DNA of 64,000 nt from contig NZ_AP025944.1 in NCBI RefSeq assembly GCF_024349685.1, positions 2,176,001 through 2,240,000 of the forward strand, in the 5' to 3' direction. This stretch comes from Pseudomonas sp. LRP2-20 (GTDB taxonomy: Bacteria > Pseudomonadota > Gammaproteobacteria > Pseudomonadales > Pseudomonadaceae). The position numbers and the translations under genes were made by a program. How positions within the stretch are numbered: the first letter of the stretch is position 1; each line of letters begins with the position of its first letter. The notes under the pieces were generated by a model. That model was not told where the DNA came from. It was given only the letters and a program-made list of their open reading frames with translations, and made no database searches. Shown in pieces: positions 53,570 to 63,237 of this stretch.

Positions 53570-54190
53570 GTGAGCGGATTGCGCGAGCAGCAGAAGGCAC
53601 TGCGCCGGGAGACGATCAGCCGTACGGCGCTGGGCCTGTTCGAGCGCCAGGGCTTCCACACCACCACCATGGAGCAGATCGCCCGTTTGGCGGCGGTGTC
53701 GGTGCCCACGGTATTCGCCTATTTCGGCAGCAAGCAGGAGATCCTGCTGGAAAAACTGCGCGAGGCCGACCACCGCGCGGTGGCCGAGGCGCGCAGGCGC
53801 CTGGCGGAATTCGACCAGGCGCTGGATGCGTTGTGCTGCTACGAAACGCACCTGACCGACTACGCCTTCGAGGTACTGCCGGCAGCGCTGTGGCGGGAGA
53901 TTCTGCCGCCCTTGCTGCCGTTGCTGGGCAGCCATCAGCGCGATGTGCCCGAGGCTTACAAGCGAGTCAACGACGCGCTGGTCGAGGAGCTAAAGCACCT
54001 GCTCCAGGACCTGTGCGACAGCGGCAAGCTGCGCGCCGACCTCGACGTGGGCTATGCGGCGTTTCTGATCAACGACTATGGGCATCTGCAGCTGCTGCGG
54101 CTGTGCAACTGCGAGCCGCTGGACCTGGTGGCGCACCGCGAGGATGTACGCCGGTTCATGGGGTTCTTGCTGGCTGGCATGCAAGGTTAA
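53570..54190 (+). CDS. TetR family transcriptional regulator
   Basis: A 206-residue regulator. The helix-turn-helix occupies about residues 10-55 (RRETISRTALGLFERQGF, then IARLAAVSVPTVFAYFGSKQEILL), and the C-terminal domain is all-helical with many Leu and Asp. The start is a GTG at 53570; no ATG in this frame gives a sensible length. It is divergent from the amidohydrolase/MFS operon across 123 AT-rich bases, so it most likely represses that operon. The inducer is unknown. Confidence 0.87.
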   Translation: MSGLREQQKALRRETISRTALGLFERQGFHTTTMEQIARLAAVSVPTVFAYFGSKQEILLEKLREADHRAVAEARRRLAEFDQALDALCCYETHLTDYAFEVLPAALWREILPPLLPLLGSHQRDVPEAYKRVNDALVEELKHLLQDLCDSGKLRADLDVGYAAFLINDYGHLQLLRLCNCEPLDLVAHREDVRRFMGFLLAGMQG

Positions 54191-54193
54191 GCC

Positions 54194-54307
54194 TGTGGGA
54201 GCCGCGCTTGCCGGCGATGGGCCGCGAAGCGGCCCCGGCATTTATGCAACAACCTTGAGATCGTGGGGCCGCTTTGCGGCCCATCGCCGGCAAGCGCGGC
54301 TCCCACA
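54194..54307. repeat. 43-bp inverted repeat between convergent genes
   Basis: The arms 54194-54236 and 54265-54307 are reverse complements with a single mismatch in 43 bases, around a 28-base spacer. They carry the REP core TGTGGGAGC and lie between the convergent tetR and lysR genes. The transcript in either direction would form a very stable hairpin and probably ends both genes. Confidence 0.85.
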
Positions 54308-54318
54308 AGGGAACAATG

Positions 54319-55230
54319 TCAGGGCTGGTTGAGCGGCCAGCCCTGGTGATGCGCCACCAGAAAGTCGACAAACACCCGCACCCTTGCCGGCATCGCCGGC
54401 CCGCCGACGAACACCGCATGCAGTGGCTCGCGGTCGCCGGGGTTGTAGTCCTCCAACAGCGCCACCAGTTGACCGTTTTTCAGCTCATCGGCTACGGTAA
54501 AGGTCCCGATTCGGGCAATGCCCGCCCCCAGCCTGGCCAGTTGCGCCAGCGCCTCGCCACTGCTGCACTCGATATTCCCCGTCACCTTCAGTGAAAAATC
54601 CTCCCCCGCCCGACGAAACGGCCAATCCGGCGCTGCTCGCCGGAAGTTGAAGCGCAGGCAGTTGTGCTGCGCCAGGTCCTCCGGCACCTGCGGCGTGCCA
54701 CTGCGCGCAAGGTATTCGGGCGAAGCCACCACCACCTGGCCGGTATGGCCGATGCAGCGCGCGCTCAGCGAGCTGTCTGGCAGCACGCCGAAGCGCAGCG
54801 CCACATCGGCCTGACCGCCATGGATGTCGGCGATTTCGTCACTCAGCGTCAGGTCGACCAGTACCTGCGGATACCGCGCGCTGAACGCCGTCAGTAACGG
54901 CACCACGGTCTGCCGCCCATGCCCCAGCGCCGCGCTGACCCGCAACCGCCCGCGTGGCACGCCCTGGTCGGTGATCGCCTCTTCGACTTCGAGCAGGTCC
55001 GCCAGGATGCGCCGCGCCCCGCGCAGGTACGCCTCGCCCTCGGTGGTAAGGGTGATCGCCCGGGTGGTGCGCAGCAGCAGGCGCGTGCCCAGGCGCTGCT
55101 CGGCACGGGCGATGATGCGGCTTACCGCCGAGGGGGTGAGGCCCAGCTCGCGCGCAGCGGCAGACAGGCTGCCGGCATCCACCACCTTGGCGAACACCTC
55201 CATCTCCCCGGATCGCCCGTTGTAGTCCAT
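54319..55230 (-). CDS. LysR family transcriptional regulator
   Basis: A 303-residue regulator. The helix-turn-helix is at residues 8-65 (MEVFAKVVDAGSLSAAARELGLTPSAVSRIIARAEQ pattern), followed by the effector domain with DLTLSDEIADIHGGQADVALRFG around 130-150. It is the AaeR/DmlR-like branch of LysR. The ATG at 55230 gives the normal start. It is divergent from a DHA1 efflux transporter across 94 bases and probably controls it; the effector is unknown. Confidence 0.88.
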   Translation of the reverse strand: MDYNGRSGEMEVFAKVVDAGSLSAAARELGLTPSAVSRIIARAEQRLGTRLLLRTTRAITLTTEGEAYLRGARRILADLLEVEEAITDQGVPRGRLRVSAALGHGRQTVVPLLTAFSARYPQVLVDLTLSDEIADIHGGQADVALRFGVLPDSSLSARCIGHTGQVVVASPEYLARSGTPQVPEDLAQHNCLRFNFRRAAPDWPFRRAGEDFSLKVTGNIECSSGEALAQLARLGAGIARIGTFTVADELKNGQLVALLEDYNPGDREPLHAVFVGGPAMPARVRVFVDFLVAHHQGWPLNQP

Positions 55231-55324
55231 CTGTGCCTCCAGCGCAAAGGTGGTTGCCGGAAAACCGGTCTAGTGCATTTAAAAGCTGGATCGTAGCATT
55301 CCTGTCATAGATAAGGAGCCTTGT

Positions 55325-56494
55325 ATGCGTATCAATCCCCCTCTTGTAGCACTCGCCATTGGTGCCTTCGGCATCGGTGTCACCGAGTTCGCGCCCATGG
55401 GCATGCTGCCCGGTATCGCCGCTGACCTCGGCGTGTCGATTCCGGCTGCAGGCCTGCTGGTCAGTGCCTACGCGCTGGGTGTGCTGATCGGTGCCCCGTT
55501 GATGACCCTGGCCACCGGCAAGGTCCCGCGGCGTTACCTGCTGATCGGCCTGATGGCCATCTTCACCCTGGGCAACCTGCTGTCGGCCCTGGCCACCGAT
55601 TACCAGAGCCTGCTGATCGCGCGGGTGGTGACCTCGCTCAACCACGGTGCGTTCTTCGGTGTCGGCTCGGTGGTGGCGGCCAGCGTGGTACCGCCAGAGA
55701 AAAGGGCAGGGGCGGTGGCCGCCATGTTCATGGGCCTCACCTTGGCCACCATTGGCGGTGTGCCGCTGGCCACCTGGTTCGGTGAACTGCTTGGCTGGCG
55801 CACGGCGTTCTGGGGCATTGCCGGCCTGGGCCTGGTGGCGATGGCGTCGCTGTGGTTCGCGCTGCCCAATGTGCCGCTGCCGAAAAGCGCCGGGGTGATG
55901 GCCGAAATTCGTGTGCTGGGGCGTGGGCCGGTGCTGGCGGCGTTGACCCTGACCGTGGTCGGCTCCAGCGCGATGTTCACCGTGTTCACCTACATAGCGC
56001 CGATCCTGCACAGCCAGGCCCAGGCGTCCACCACCTTCATCACTGCCATGCTGGTGCTGTTCGGTGTCGGCCTGACCTTGGGCAATGTGTGGGGTGGCAA
56101 GGCGGCGGATCGTTCGGTCGACCGGACCTTGATCGTGTCGCTGCTGGTGCTGATTGCGGTGCTGCTGGTGTTCCCGGCGATGCTTGGCTGGTCGCTGCCG
56201 ACAGCGCTGGCGATCCTGGTCTGGGGCATTGCCAGTTTCGCCCTGGTGCCACCGCTGCAGATGCGGGTGATGGATGCCGCCAAGGACGCGCCCAACCTGG
56301 CCTCGGCGGTGAACATCGGGGCGTTCAATTTGGGCAATGCGATTGGTGCGGCGTTGGGTGGTGCGGTGATCAGCGCCGGGCTTGGGTATGCAGCGGTGTC
56401 GTTTGCGGGTGCATCGATGGCAGCGCTGGGATTGGTGCTGACGCTTGCCTGGCGCACTCGTCAGGCTGCACCCGTGTCAAGGGCCGTGGCATAA
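55325..56494 (+). CDS. MFS efflux transporter, DHA1/AraJ-like
   Basis: A 389-residue inner-membrane transporter with twelve predicted helices. Visible are ALAIGAFGIGVTEFAPMGMLPGIAADL in helix 1, GVLIGAPLMTLATGKVPRRYLL in the loop 2-3 region and ARVVTSLNHGAFFGVGSVVAAS in helix 4, which match the AraJ/YdhP-type exporters. These expel sugars, purines or drugs. The ATG at 55325 follows AAGGAG with a short spacer. The LysR gene is divergent from it; the RHS gene is convergent after 79 bases. Confidence 0.88.
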   Translation: MRINPPLVALAIGAFGIGVTEFAPMGMLPGIAADLGVSIPAAGLLVSAYALGVLIGAPLMTLATGKVPRRYLLIGLMAIFTLGNLLSALATDYQSLLIARVVTSLNHGAFFGVGSVVAASVVPPEKRAGAVAAMFMGLTLATIGGVPLATWFGELLGWRTAFWGIAGLGLVAMASLWFALPNVPLPKSAGVMAEIRVLGRGPVLAALTLTVVGSSAMFTVFTYIAPILHSQAQASTTFITAMLVLFGVGLTLGNVWGGKAADRSVDRTLIVSLLVLIAVLLVFPAMLGWSLPTALAILVWGIASFALVPPLQMRVMDAAKDAPNLASAVNIGAFNLGNAIGAALGGAVISAGLGYAAVSFAGASMAALGLVLTLAWRTRQAAPVSRAVA

Positions 56495-56570
56495 GCAGTA
56501 GTGTGCCAGACACCTCCAACGGCCCTATTCGGGTAGGGCGACAGGGCGCCGGGGCTGAGCTGGCTGTTCT

Positions 56571-56590
56571 CGATCACAGCTTTGTGATCG
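56571..56590. terminator. stem-loop across the stop of the first RHS gene
   Basis: Perfect 8-base arms CGATCACA and TGTGATCG with a GCTT loop span 56571-56590 and include the stop codon. A U-tract is absent on both strands. It may protect the 3' end rather than terminate. Confidence 0.35.
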
Positions 56591-59330
56591 TTGCGGGGCT
56601 ACTTGACCTACTACGCTGCCTGAATGGCCCTGGATCGGAGCGCCTTCGACGGTTGCGCGGGTAAGCTGTCGAAATTTGGATTGGGGGTTGCAACGCTGGG
56701 TCTCTGGCATGGTTGGTTCCCGAGGTTGAGGCCTCCGTTACGGGTGGCTGCGTGGTGGGGAGCTCACGACCGGAGCTGCCGCTAATGACGTGCATAGGCA
56801 CGCTGCCAGCGCCCCCAACGTCCCCAGCGCTGGTTTGGTCTGGTAGGTTGCCGGTCTCGTTCGGTGCCGCACTCCTCATCGGTGGGCGTGCGGACTGTCG
56901 TGCCCTGGGGTTTTCCCAGAATTTGAATAACGCCGCACCTGCGGCAAGGATGGCTGCCCCCGCTACCATTTTTCTGGCATAGAAGCTCACATTGGCAGAA
57001 CCGTTCAGTGTACTGATCATCGATGTCGGAAGGCCGAAAAGCCTCAACAGTGTGGCGACGATGATCATGGCGCCAGGGACTGTTCGCAGCTGGCGCAGCA
57101 AATCGGCACCCACACGGCGAAGGCCGTCGGACCAGTTTTCGCCTTGGTTGAAAGCGTGGAGTAGCGAGTCGGCTACCGGGATCACACCCGATAGAAAAAA
57201 CAGGGTGGTGCCCAAGCTACCCAAAACAAAATCCGTCACATCCAGTGTGCTGGATGGTGCGGTCTCTGGCGGGCCTTGCGTCGGCGCTTGGTCTGGCGGG
57301 TTGGGCAGAGCAGTCGGATCACTTTCGACAGGATTAAAACCTTGCTTGTCTCGATAACGCAGGGGATTGTTCCTTACCAGACGATAGAGGTTGGGACCGT
57401 CCACCAGCCCTGCAGGGTCTGCGCTTAGCCAGCGACCTAGCGTCGGCTGGCTGTAGCGCGCTCCGTAGTAGTAAAGCCCGGTAGCGTCGAGTTCCTTGCC
57501 AGCGTGACGCAAGGTTCTCTGGGCTAGGCTGTCGGCCTCCAGCTTGGGCTCATCGATCCCGGTGGTTTCCCCAAACGGGGCATATTCTTCGCGGCAAACC
57601 AACTTGCCCTCGCTGTCGGTTTCACCGCCGCTGCTGCCCAGATGGTCGGTAAACCCGTAACGCAGATGCAGTTCGCCGCTGAGACGGTCTTCGACCCAGC
57701 GCGTGCCGTCGACTTCGCAGATGACGACATGCCTCAGCAAGTGGTCGTCTAGCCACCTCATCCTGGTTTCGCAGCCTGCTGCATAGGTTGTGACGGTGAT
57801 CTGCGTGCCTTTTGAGGTTTTCACCGTGGCAATCTTGCGGGTGCGGGTGCCGGGGTCCGCATAGTGGTAGTGTTCTGTGTCATCGGCATCCGCTTCTGCG
57901 CGCGTGAGCAAGGTTGCCTGGCGCAACTGATTGTCGGCCTGCCAGCTCAAGGCCCTGCCATCGGCCAGTTGCTTCTGCAGCCCTCCGGGGAGAAACCCCG
58001 TGTCCGGAGTCAGGTTGTGGCCTTCCGGCAGTGCCCGGTTGCTGCGTGCCGAGACCACCAGATGGCGGCTGCGGGAGCCGGCGCCGCCGTTGTGACTGAA
58101 GGTGGTCAGGTTATCGCTGTCGTCGTACGTATAGTGCTCGGTGTAAGGGCTCCATGCCATGCCCCCCTGGCGGTCTGCAGAATCGAGCGCCGGGGACCAG
58201 AAGCCTGCAACTGTGCTGCGCTCGCGGCCGGTCGCTGAAGCCAGGCGGTACAGGGAGTCGTAGCGGAACTCACGCAAGCCCTCGGTTTCAAGGTTGCGAT
58301 GCCATTGTCGCTTGGCCGCCCGGTCTTCGAGGCTGAGCAGGTTGCCGACGGGATCATGTTGGTAGTGCAGGTCGCTGATGACCAGCCCACCCAGTGGGTG
58401 TTTACCTGGGCGTGCGGTTTGGTGACTGATCAGGCGATGTGTCGTGGGCGAATAGACATAGGTGTCGACCACATCATTGCCAGCAGTGCTCGATAGCACT
58501 CTACCGTCAGCGCGACGTTGCACCGCCTTGAGTGCGATAGCCTTGCGTTCGCCATGACTTAGCAAGGTATTGCTCAGAGCACCGCTGATGTCATACGTCG
58601 ACAACGTGCAGATACCCGCCGAGCTGGTGTCGGCCAGTATCGCACCTACAGCATCATGCCTGGCCATCGTGAGCAGGGGCGGCTCCAGTTCACCCTCGCT
58701 TGTGCCAGCCCAATCCGGCAAGTCCGCTTCCGGGCGCAACAGGCGGCGTTGCGCTTCCAGCACCTTGGCGGTCAATGATTGTGCGCAGGTGCGCACGACG
58801 CCGGCATTGTCGAAATGTTCGAACACGGTTCCCGCCAGGTTGTGCTGGCGGTTGCTCGCGCTGGCATCGGCATGGCGCAGGCGTTCGCGCAAGCGGCCGG
58901 GACCGCCAGCCGGGCGCTCAAGCGTGGCGATGTGCCGCCCGCCATTCAGTGGCGCCTCATACTGCGTGCATTGAGCGGTACCTTGGGCATTGAGCGACCA
59001 GAGTGCGCGACCCGCGCTGTCATTCAAGGTGATCACGGCATCGCCATCGGCGGTTTGCTGCACAAGCGCCTGGCCACCCAGGCTGGAGATCTGCATGGCA
59101 TCGGCCAGTGGCGTGTGCTGCGACGAAGCCCGCAGCGCGCGGGCTCCAAACAGCCGAGAAGTGCGAGTCAGCCTGCTGGTATCAGTGCGGGTGCATAGCC
59201 AGCGTGCGGGTACGTCCATGCCGTCGGCAAGGCGTAGCGAGCGCAGGGTCAACGCTGGGCTACCAGTACTGGCCCGGGCTGCCACTTCAGGTGTGGCGCG
59301 ATGAACTGATGCATGCTCCAGTGTGGACAT
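56574..59330 (-). CDS. orphan TcC-like RHS protein 1
   Basis: A 918-residue protein. Residues 1-610 are a TcC/TccC-type N-terminus and YD-repeat shell, with LNDSAGRALWSLNAQGT, NLAGTVFEHFDNAGV and DLHYQHDPVGNLLSLED patterns. The RHS core LGRWLSADPAGLVDG ... RLVRNNP ends at residue 656. In TcC proteins the shell encapsulates a toxin that is cut off at this core. The variable tail (657-918) has three hydrophobic segments (FVLGSLGTTLFFLSGVIP, GAMIIVATLLRLFG, VAGAAILAAGAALFKF), then a Pro/Ser/Thr-rich stretch and a basic end (NRRRRSDPGPFRQRSRS). There is no signal peptide. No TcA or TcB partner is nearby. Tandem with a second copy. The target is unknown. Confidence 0.85.
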   Translation of the reverse strand: MSTLEHASVHRATPEVAARASTGSPALTLRSLRLADGMDVPARWLCTRTDTSRLTRTSRLFGARALRASSQHTPLADAMQISSLGGQALVQQTADGDAVITLNDSAGRALWSLNAQGTAQCTQYEAPLNGGRHIATLERPAGGPGRLRERLRHADASASNRQHNLAGTVFEHFDNAGVVRTCAQSLTAKVLEAQRRLLRPEADLPDWAGTSEGELEPPLLTMARHDAVGAILADTSSAGICTLSTYDISGALSNTLLSHGERKAIALKAVQRRADGRVLSSTAGNDVVDTYVYSPTTHRLISHQTARPGKHPLGGLVISDLHYQHDPVGNLLSLEDRAAKRQWHRNLETEGLREFRYDSLYRLASATGRERSTVAGFWSPALDSADRQGGMAWSPYTEHYTYDDSDNLTTFSHNGGAGSRSRHLVVSARSNRALPEGHNLTPDTGFLPGGLQKQLADGRALSWQADNQLRQATLLTRAEADADDTEHYHYADPGTRTRKIATVKTSKGTQITVTTYAAGCETRMRWLDDHLLRHVVICEVDGTRWVEDRLSGELHLRYGFTDHLGSSGGETDSEGKLVCREEYAPFGETTGIDEPKLEADSLAQRTLRHAGKELDATGLYYYGARYSQPTLGRWLSADPAGLVDGPNLYRLVRNNPLRYRDKQGFNPVESDPTALPNPPDQAPTQGPPETAPSSTLDVTDFVLGSLGTTLFFLSGVIPVADSLLHAFNQGENWSDGLRRVGADLLRQLRTVPGAMIIVATLLRLFGLPTSMISTLNGSANVSFYARKMVAGAAILAAGAALFKFWENPRARQSARPPMRSAAPNETGNLPDQTSAGDVGGAGSVPMHVISGSSGRELPTTQPPVTEASTSGTNHARDPALQPPIQISTAYPRNRRRRSDPGPFRQRSRSSSPATITKL

Positions 59331-59543
59331 CGGTTTGCCCTGCTGACCCTTTTGATTGCCGAGTCTAGACGTGGGACGCCTGCCGAGCAGCTGGCAAAAA
59401 TATCAGGTCATGTGCACGGCAGACCGTTGCTCCGATCGATGATGAAGCCGTGCCGCTCTCTCAGGCCAGCGAGAATGTCGGCATCGGCGGGGGCGTCGGA
59501 CGACCGCGAGCCGGGGCTGAGCTTGTCTACACCGCAGATCTAT

Positions 59544-62375
59544 CTACTGTCGGCGATCCTTGGCTTGTGAGCGCCTGCGTTCTAAAGACAAGGTTTTGGA
59601 CGCAACGTTGCGGGGGAGCTCATGTCTGCGGGCTCGATAATTGGGGGCGCTGGCGCTTCTGCGAAGTGCGCCAGAGTTCGTGGGTACTTGATTGGCCGAG
59701 GGACCTTCAGATGGACTGTCGTTTTCTGTGCGGGCCGGTGAGCTGCTCGATGCGGTTTCGCCGTCGTTGTGCACAAGCTCACTTTCCCTTTGCGGGCCGG
59801 GCTCAGTGGGCGATTCTACATTTGAGCCCACTGTCTGCACATTCACCAGCGCAATGACGTCCGGCGAGCTGGACCTGGGATTTAAGTTGACCGACCTTTG
59901 ACTTGCCATCGGAATGTCGCTAAGCATGCTGGGGTCTTCCCTGTAATTCAGCAGCTGATTGACTGTAGTGATCAATTTCATGACAAACGAGAGTGCTGTC
60001 GAGGCCGTCAAGGTGTACGTTGCTTGCGTCATATCACCGTTGACGGCCAATATCAGTCCGGTTATGCCTAGTCCTTGCTCGACAATATCGCCCACTGCCT
60101 GCAATCGCTGTACTGCTCCGTGTCGCGTGCGTAGATGTCTGTTGAGTGCATTGCCCAGACGGCTTGGGGAAAATCGCTCGGTGCCATTTTTTGTGGCAAC
60201 TTGGTAAGTCCTGATGATGAATGGAAGATTGGTGAGAACCAACGCTGCGATGCCGAGGAAAATGGAGAGGATGCGACGGATCCATTCAAAGGGAGTCACC
60301 GCGTTGTTCGATGTGCCAGCGCCCTCTGTCACCGGCTCTTGGAAATCTCCCGGACTGTATTCTCCCGGTGCCATGCCCAGGCTGTCTCGCAGTAGGACTG
60401 GGTTGTTCCTGACCATCCGAAACAGGTTGGGGCCGTCCACCAGCCCGCCCGGATCCGCGCTCAACCAACGGGCCAGCCCTGGCTGGTAATAGCGCCAGCC
60501 GTAGTAGTAGAGCCCGGACGCGTCCAGCTCCTTGCCCGAATAGCGCCAGCTTCGCTGAATCAGGCCACCGGCTTCCGAGATGTCCTCATCCAGCCCAGTG
60601 GTTTCCCCGAACGGCGCATATTCTTCACGCGTAACCAGTATCCCATCACGATCGGTTTCCCCACCGACGCTGCCCAGATGATCGCTGAATGCATAACGCA
60701 AATGGATTTCATCGCTCAGCCGATCATGCACCCAACGCAGGCCAGCAGCTTCGCTGATTGCGACGTCCTTCTGCGGCAGCGGCTGGCCGACGTTTAGGCG
60801 TTGGCGTATCTCAACGTTCTGCAGATAGGTCGTGACGGTCATCTGCCTGCTGTTTCCCTTTTTCACCGAGGTGATCTTGCGCGTACGGGTACTGCCGTCG
60901 GCGTAGTGATAATGCTCAATGTCGTCGACCTCGCCAGCTGAGCGGCCGACCAGGCATACCTCACGCAGTTGATTGTCCGCCTGCCACGCCAACGGCCTGC
61001 CAGCGCCCAGCTGTTTCTGCAGGCCACCGGCGAGGAAGCCAGTTCCCGGCTGTAGGCCATTGTCTTGCGCCAATGCCCGGTTGCTCTGGGTTGCAACGAT
61101 GAGCTTGCGGCTTCTTGCGCCCACGTCACCGTTGTGAATGTGATTGAGGGCGGTCAGGTTGTCGCCGTCGTCGTAGGTGTAGCGCTCGCTGTATTGGCTC
61201 CAGACCCTGCCACCCTGGCGGTCGGCGGCACTGAACGCCGGTGCCCAGAAACTGCCCACGGTAGCGCGCTCGCGGCCAGTGGCGTGCACCAGGCGGTACA
61301 GGGTGTCGTACGCAAATTCACGCCGGCCGCTGACCTGCTGGTTGCCGTGCCAAACCGGGGCGGCACCGCGATCATCCAGGACCTGAATGTTGCCCACAGG
61401 GTCGTAGTGGTAGTGCAGGTCGCAGATCACCAGCGCGCCCAGCGGGTGCCCGGCTGGGCGTGAAGTCCGGTGACGGGCAATGCGATTCGTGGTGGGTGAG
61501 TAGGCATAGGTGTCGACCACGCCGTTACCTGCGGTCTGCGATAGCAGCGCACCGTCGGCCCGGCGCTGCACGGCGCTGAATGCCACGGCCTGAGCAGTGC
61601 CTCGGCGCAGCCGGGTTTCGCTTACCGCACCGCTGATGTCATAGGCTGTCAGCACGGTGACGTGCGTAGAATTGGTGCTGGTCAGCGCGGCACCGGTGGC
61701 GTCGTGGCAAGCGGTCATGCGCAGGGGGGAGGGTTCCAGTTCGCTTTCGCTGCCGCCTGCCCAGTCCGGCAGCTGTGCTTCGACCTGTAACAGGCGCCGT
61801 TCGGTTTCCAGCACCTGATCGGTCAACGATCGTGAGCGGGTGCGCAGGTACCCGGCATTGTCGAACTGTTCGATGATGCCACCCGCCAGGTTGCGGTCAC
61901 GCTCGGCGGAAGTCGCTTGTGCGTGCAGCATGCGTTCGCGCTGGCGCGGCATGCCACCGGCTGGTTGTTCGAAAGTTGCGAGTGGCCGACCACCTTCAGC
62001 GGCGATTTCATACAGGTACCAGTTGCGAGTGCCTTGGGCATTCTGCGCCCACAGCAAGCGCCCGGCGCTGTCCTTGAGTTCCAGGGTGGTATCGCCATCA
62101 GCTGTGTGTCGTTCCAGCGTCTGGCCGTCGAGGCTGCTGACCGTAGTGGCGTCGGGCAGCAGCGGCGCTGCCGGGGCTGCTCTGAGAGGGCGGGCACCGA
62201 ACACCCAGGTCTTACGTGTCAGCAGGTCTGCCTCGGTACGTGTGCGCAGCAACCGGGCCTGCGGCTCATCGGGGTGGCGCAACAGGCGCAGGGCAAGCAA
62301 CGGGCTGTCGGCGCTGGACCGGACAGCCAGACTGGGCGTGTTCGCATGAAGGGCGACGCGTGCAGCCTTGTGCAT
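59544..62375 (-). CDS. orphan TcC-like RHS protein 2
   Basis: A 943-residue paralogue of the neighbouring RHS protein. Its first 659 residues align with the other copy along the whole length, including ELKDSAGRLLWAQNAQGT, NLAGGIIEQFDNAGY and the core LARWLSADPGGLVDGPNL followed by FRMVRNNP. The tail (660-943) is different in sequence but alike in plan: hydrophobic segments (ILSIFLGIAALVLTNLPFII, GLGITGLILAVNG, LTASTALSFVMKLI), then a Ser/Pro/Glu-rich linker, then a basic end (ERRRSQAKDRRQ). The tail DNA at 59550-60350 is visibly less GC-rich than the shell. 213 bases without a credible gene separate it from the other copy. Transcribed from its own start at 62375. Confidence 0.85.
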   Translation of the reverse strand: MHKAARVALHANTPSLAVRSSADSPLLALRLLRHPDEPQARLLRTRTEADLLTRKTWVFGARPLRAAPAAPLLPDATTVSSLDGQTLERHTADGDTTLELKDSAGRLLWAQNAQGTRNWYLYEIAAEGGRPLATFEQPAGGMPRQRERMLHAQATSAERDRNLAGGIIEQFDNAGYLRTRSRSLTDQVLETERRLLQVEAQLPDWAGGSESELEPSPLRMTACHDATGAALTSTNSTHVTVLTAYDISGAVSETRLRRGTAQAVAFSAVQRRADGALLSQTAGNGVVDTYAYSPTTNRIARHRTSRPAGHPLGALVICDLHYHYDPVGNIQVLDDRGAAPVWHGNQQVSGRREFAYDTLYRLVHATGRERATVGSFWAPAFSAADRQGGRVWSQYSERYTYDDGDNLTALNHIHNGDVGARSRKLIVATQSNRALAQDNGLQPGTGFLAGGLQKQLGAGRPLAWQADNQLREVCLVGRSAGEVDDIEHYHYADGSTRTRKITSVKKGNSRQMTVTTYLQNVEIRQRLNVGQPLPQKDVAISEAAGLRWVHDRLSDEIHLRYAFSDHLGSVGGETDRDGILVTREEYAPFGETTGLDEDISEAGGLIQRSWRYSGKELDASGLYYYGWRYYQPGLARWLSADPGGLVDGPNLFRMVRNNPVLLRDSLGMAPGEYSPGDFQEPVTEGAGTSNNAVTPFEWIRRILSIFLGIAALVLTNLPFIIRTYQVATKNGTERFSPSRLGNALNRHLRTRHGAVQRLQAVGDIVEQGLGITGLILAVNGDMTQATYTLTASTALSFVMKLITTVNQLLNYREDPSMLSDIPMASQRSVNLNPRSSSPDVIALVNVQTVGSNVESPTEPGPQRESELVHNDGETASSSSPARTENDSPSEGPSANQVPTNSGALRRSASAPNYRARRHELPRNVASKTLSLERRRSQAKDRRQ

Positions 62376-62481
62376 CGGCAGTCTCCGCTGGGGGCTGTGC
62401 CTGCTACAAGGTCATGAGTCTAATGCCGTGCCCTGGCTCACGCACCTGGCAAAAATACCAGTTCTCGCAGTGCAGGCCTGC

Positions 62482-63105
62482 TCAAGGCAGGCCATTGCGC
62501 CCGTGAGCAAGATAGCCCGGGCGTTGGCTGAGGAGCTCGTAGTACGCACTCACGGCAGGCAGGCCTGGGTGGTTCAGCGGCGTAGCGAACCAGCGCTGCA
62601 CCGACAGGCCGATGGGGATGTCGGCCAGGGTGAAGTGTTCGCCGGCAACGAAGGCGCCGGTGACGGCCAGCTGTTGTTCGAGGATGCTCATGTAACGGGC
62701 CCACTCGGCGCACCCGGCGGCCAGGGCGTTGGCATCCTGGTGCGCAGGCGACTGGCGCACCAGTGACATGAACGGGTAGCTCCAGGCGCGATTCAGGTCC
62801 GAGGCCTGCCAATCGATCCACTGATCGACACGGGCCCGTGCCTGGGCTTCGGCGGGGTACAGGGCCGGGGCGCCGTAGCGGTTGGCCAGGTAGCGAATGA
62901 TGCTGTTGGATTCCCATAGCGTGAAGTCACCGTCCTGAATCACCGGGACCATGGCGTTGGGGTTGAGCGCAAGGAATTCGGCCGCGTCGGTGGGCCGGAA
63001 GCCGCTGCCCCAGTCTTCGCGTTCGAAGGGAATGTTGAATTCGGCGCAGGCCCACAGCACCTTGCGCACGTTGATCGAAGAGGCCCTGCCCAGTATGCGT
63101 AACAT
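62482..63105 (-). CDS. glutathione S-transferase family protein
   Basis: A 207-residue cytoplasmic enzyme. The N-terminal thioredoxin-like domain has the [20 protein letters not shown] opening, with the likely catalytic Ser/Asn near residues 8-11, and the glutathione segment [26 protein letters not shown] at about 52-77. The C-terminal domain is helical with [18 protein letters not shown] near 160. ATG 63105 follows AAGGAAG. It conjugates or reduces with glutathione; the substrate is unknown. It is intact, unlike the frameshifted GST at 30063, to which it is not closely related. Confidence 0.9.
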   Translation of the reverse strand: MLRILGRASSINVRKVLWACAEFNIPFEREDWGSGFRPTDAAEFLALNPNAMVPVIQDGDFTLWESNSIIRYLANRYGAPALYPAEAQARARVDQWIDWQASDLNRAWSYPFMSLVRQSPAHQDANALAAGCAEWARYMSILEQQLAVTGAFVAGEHFTLADIPIGLSVQRWFATPLNHPGLPAVSAYYELLSQRPGYLAHGRNGLP

Positions 63106-63237
63106 GCTGTCTTCCTTGATTGGCTGAGCGCCGATCGTCGACGACGGCACGGCGCCAGTCAAGCTCGACCTGGTGCAGACATTCGCCCCCGTCTCTGGCA
63201 AGGTGGAACGCCGTTCAAGCCTGGCTCACATCACCCC

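Noticed and set aside
59331..59543. possible immunity gene between the two RHS genes
   Set aside because: No frame in the gap has a ribosome site or sensible composition; frames found there run into antisense of the RHS genes.
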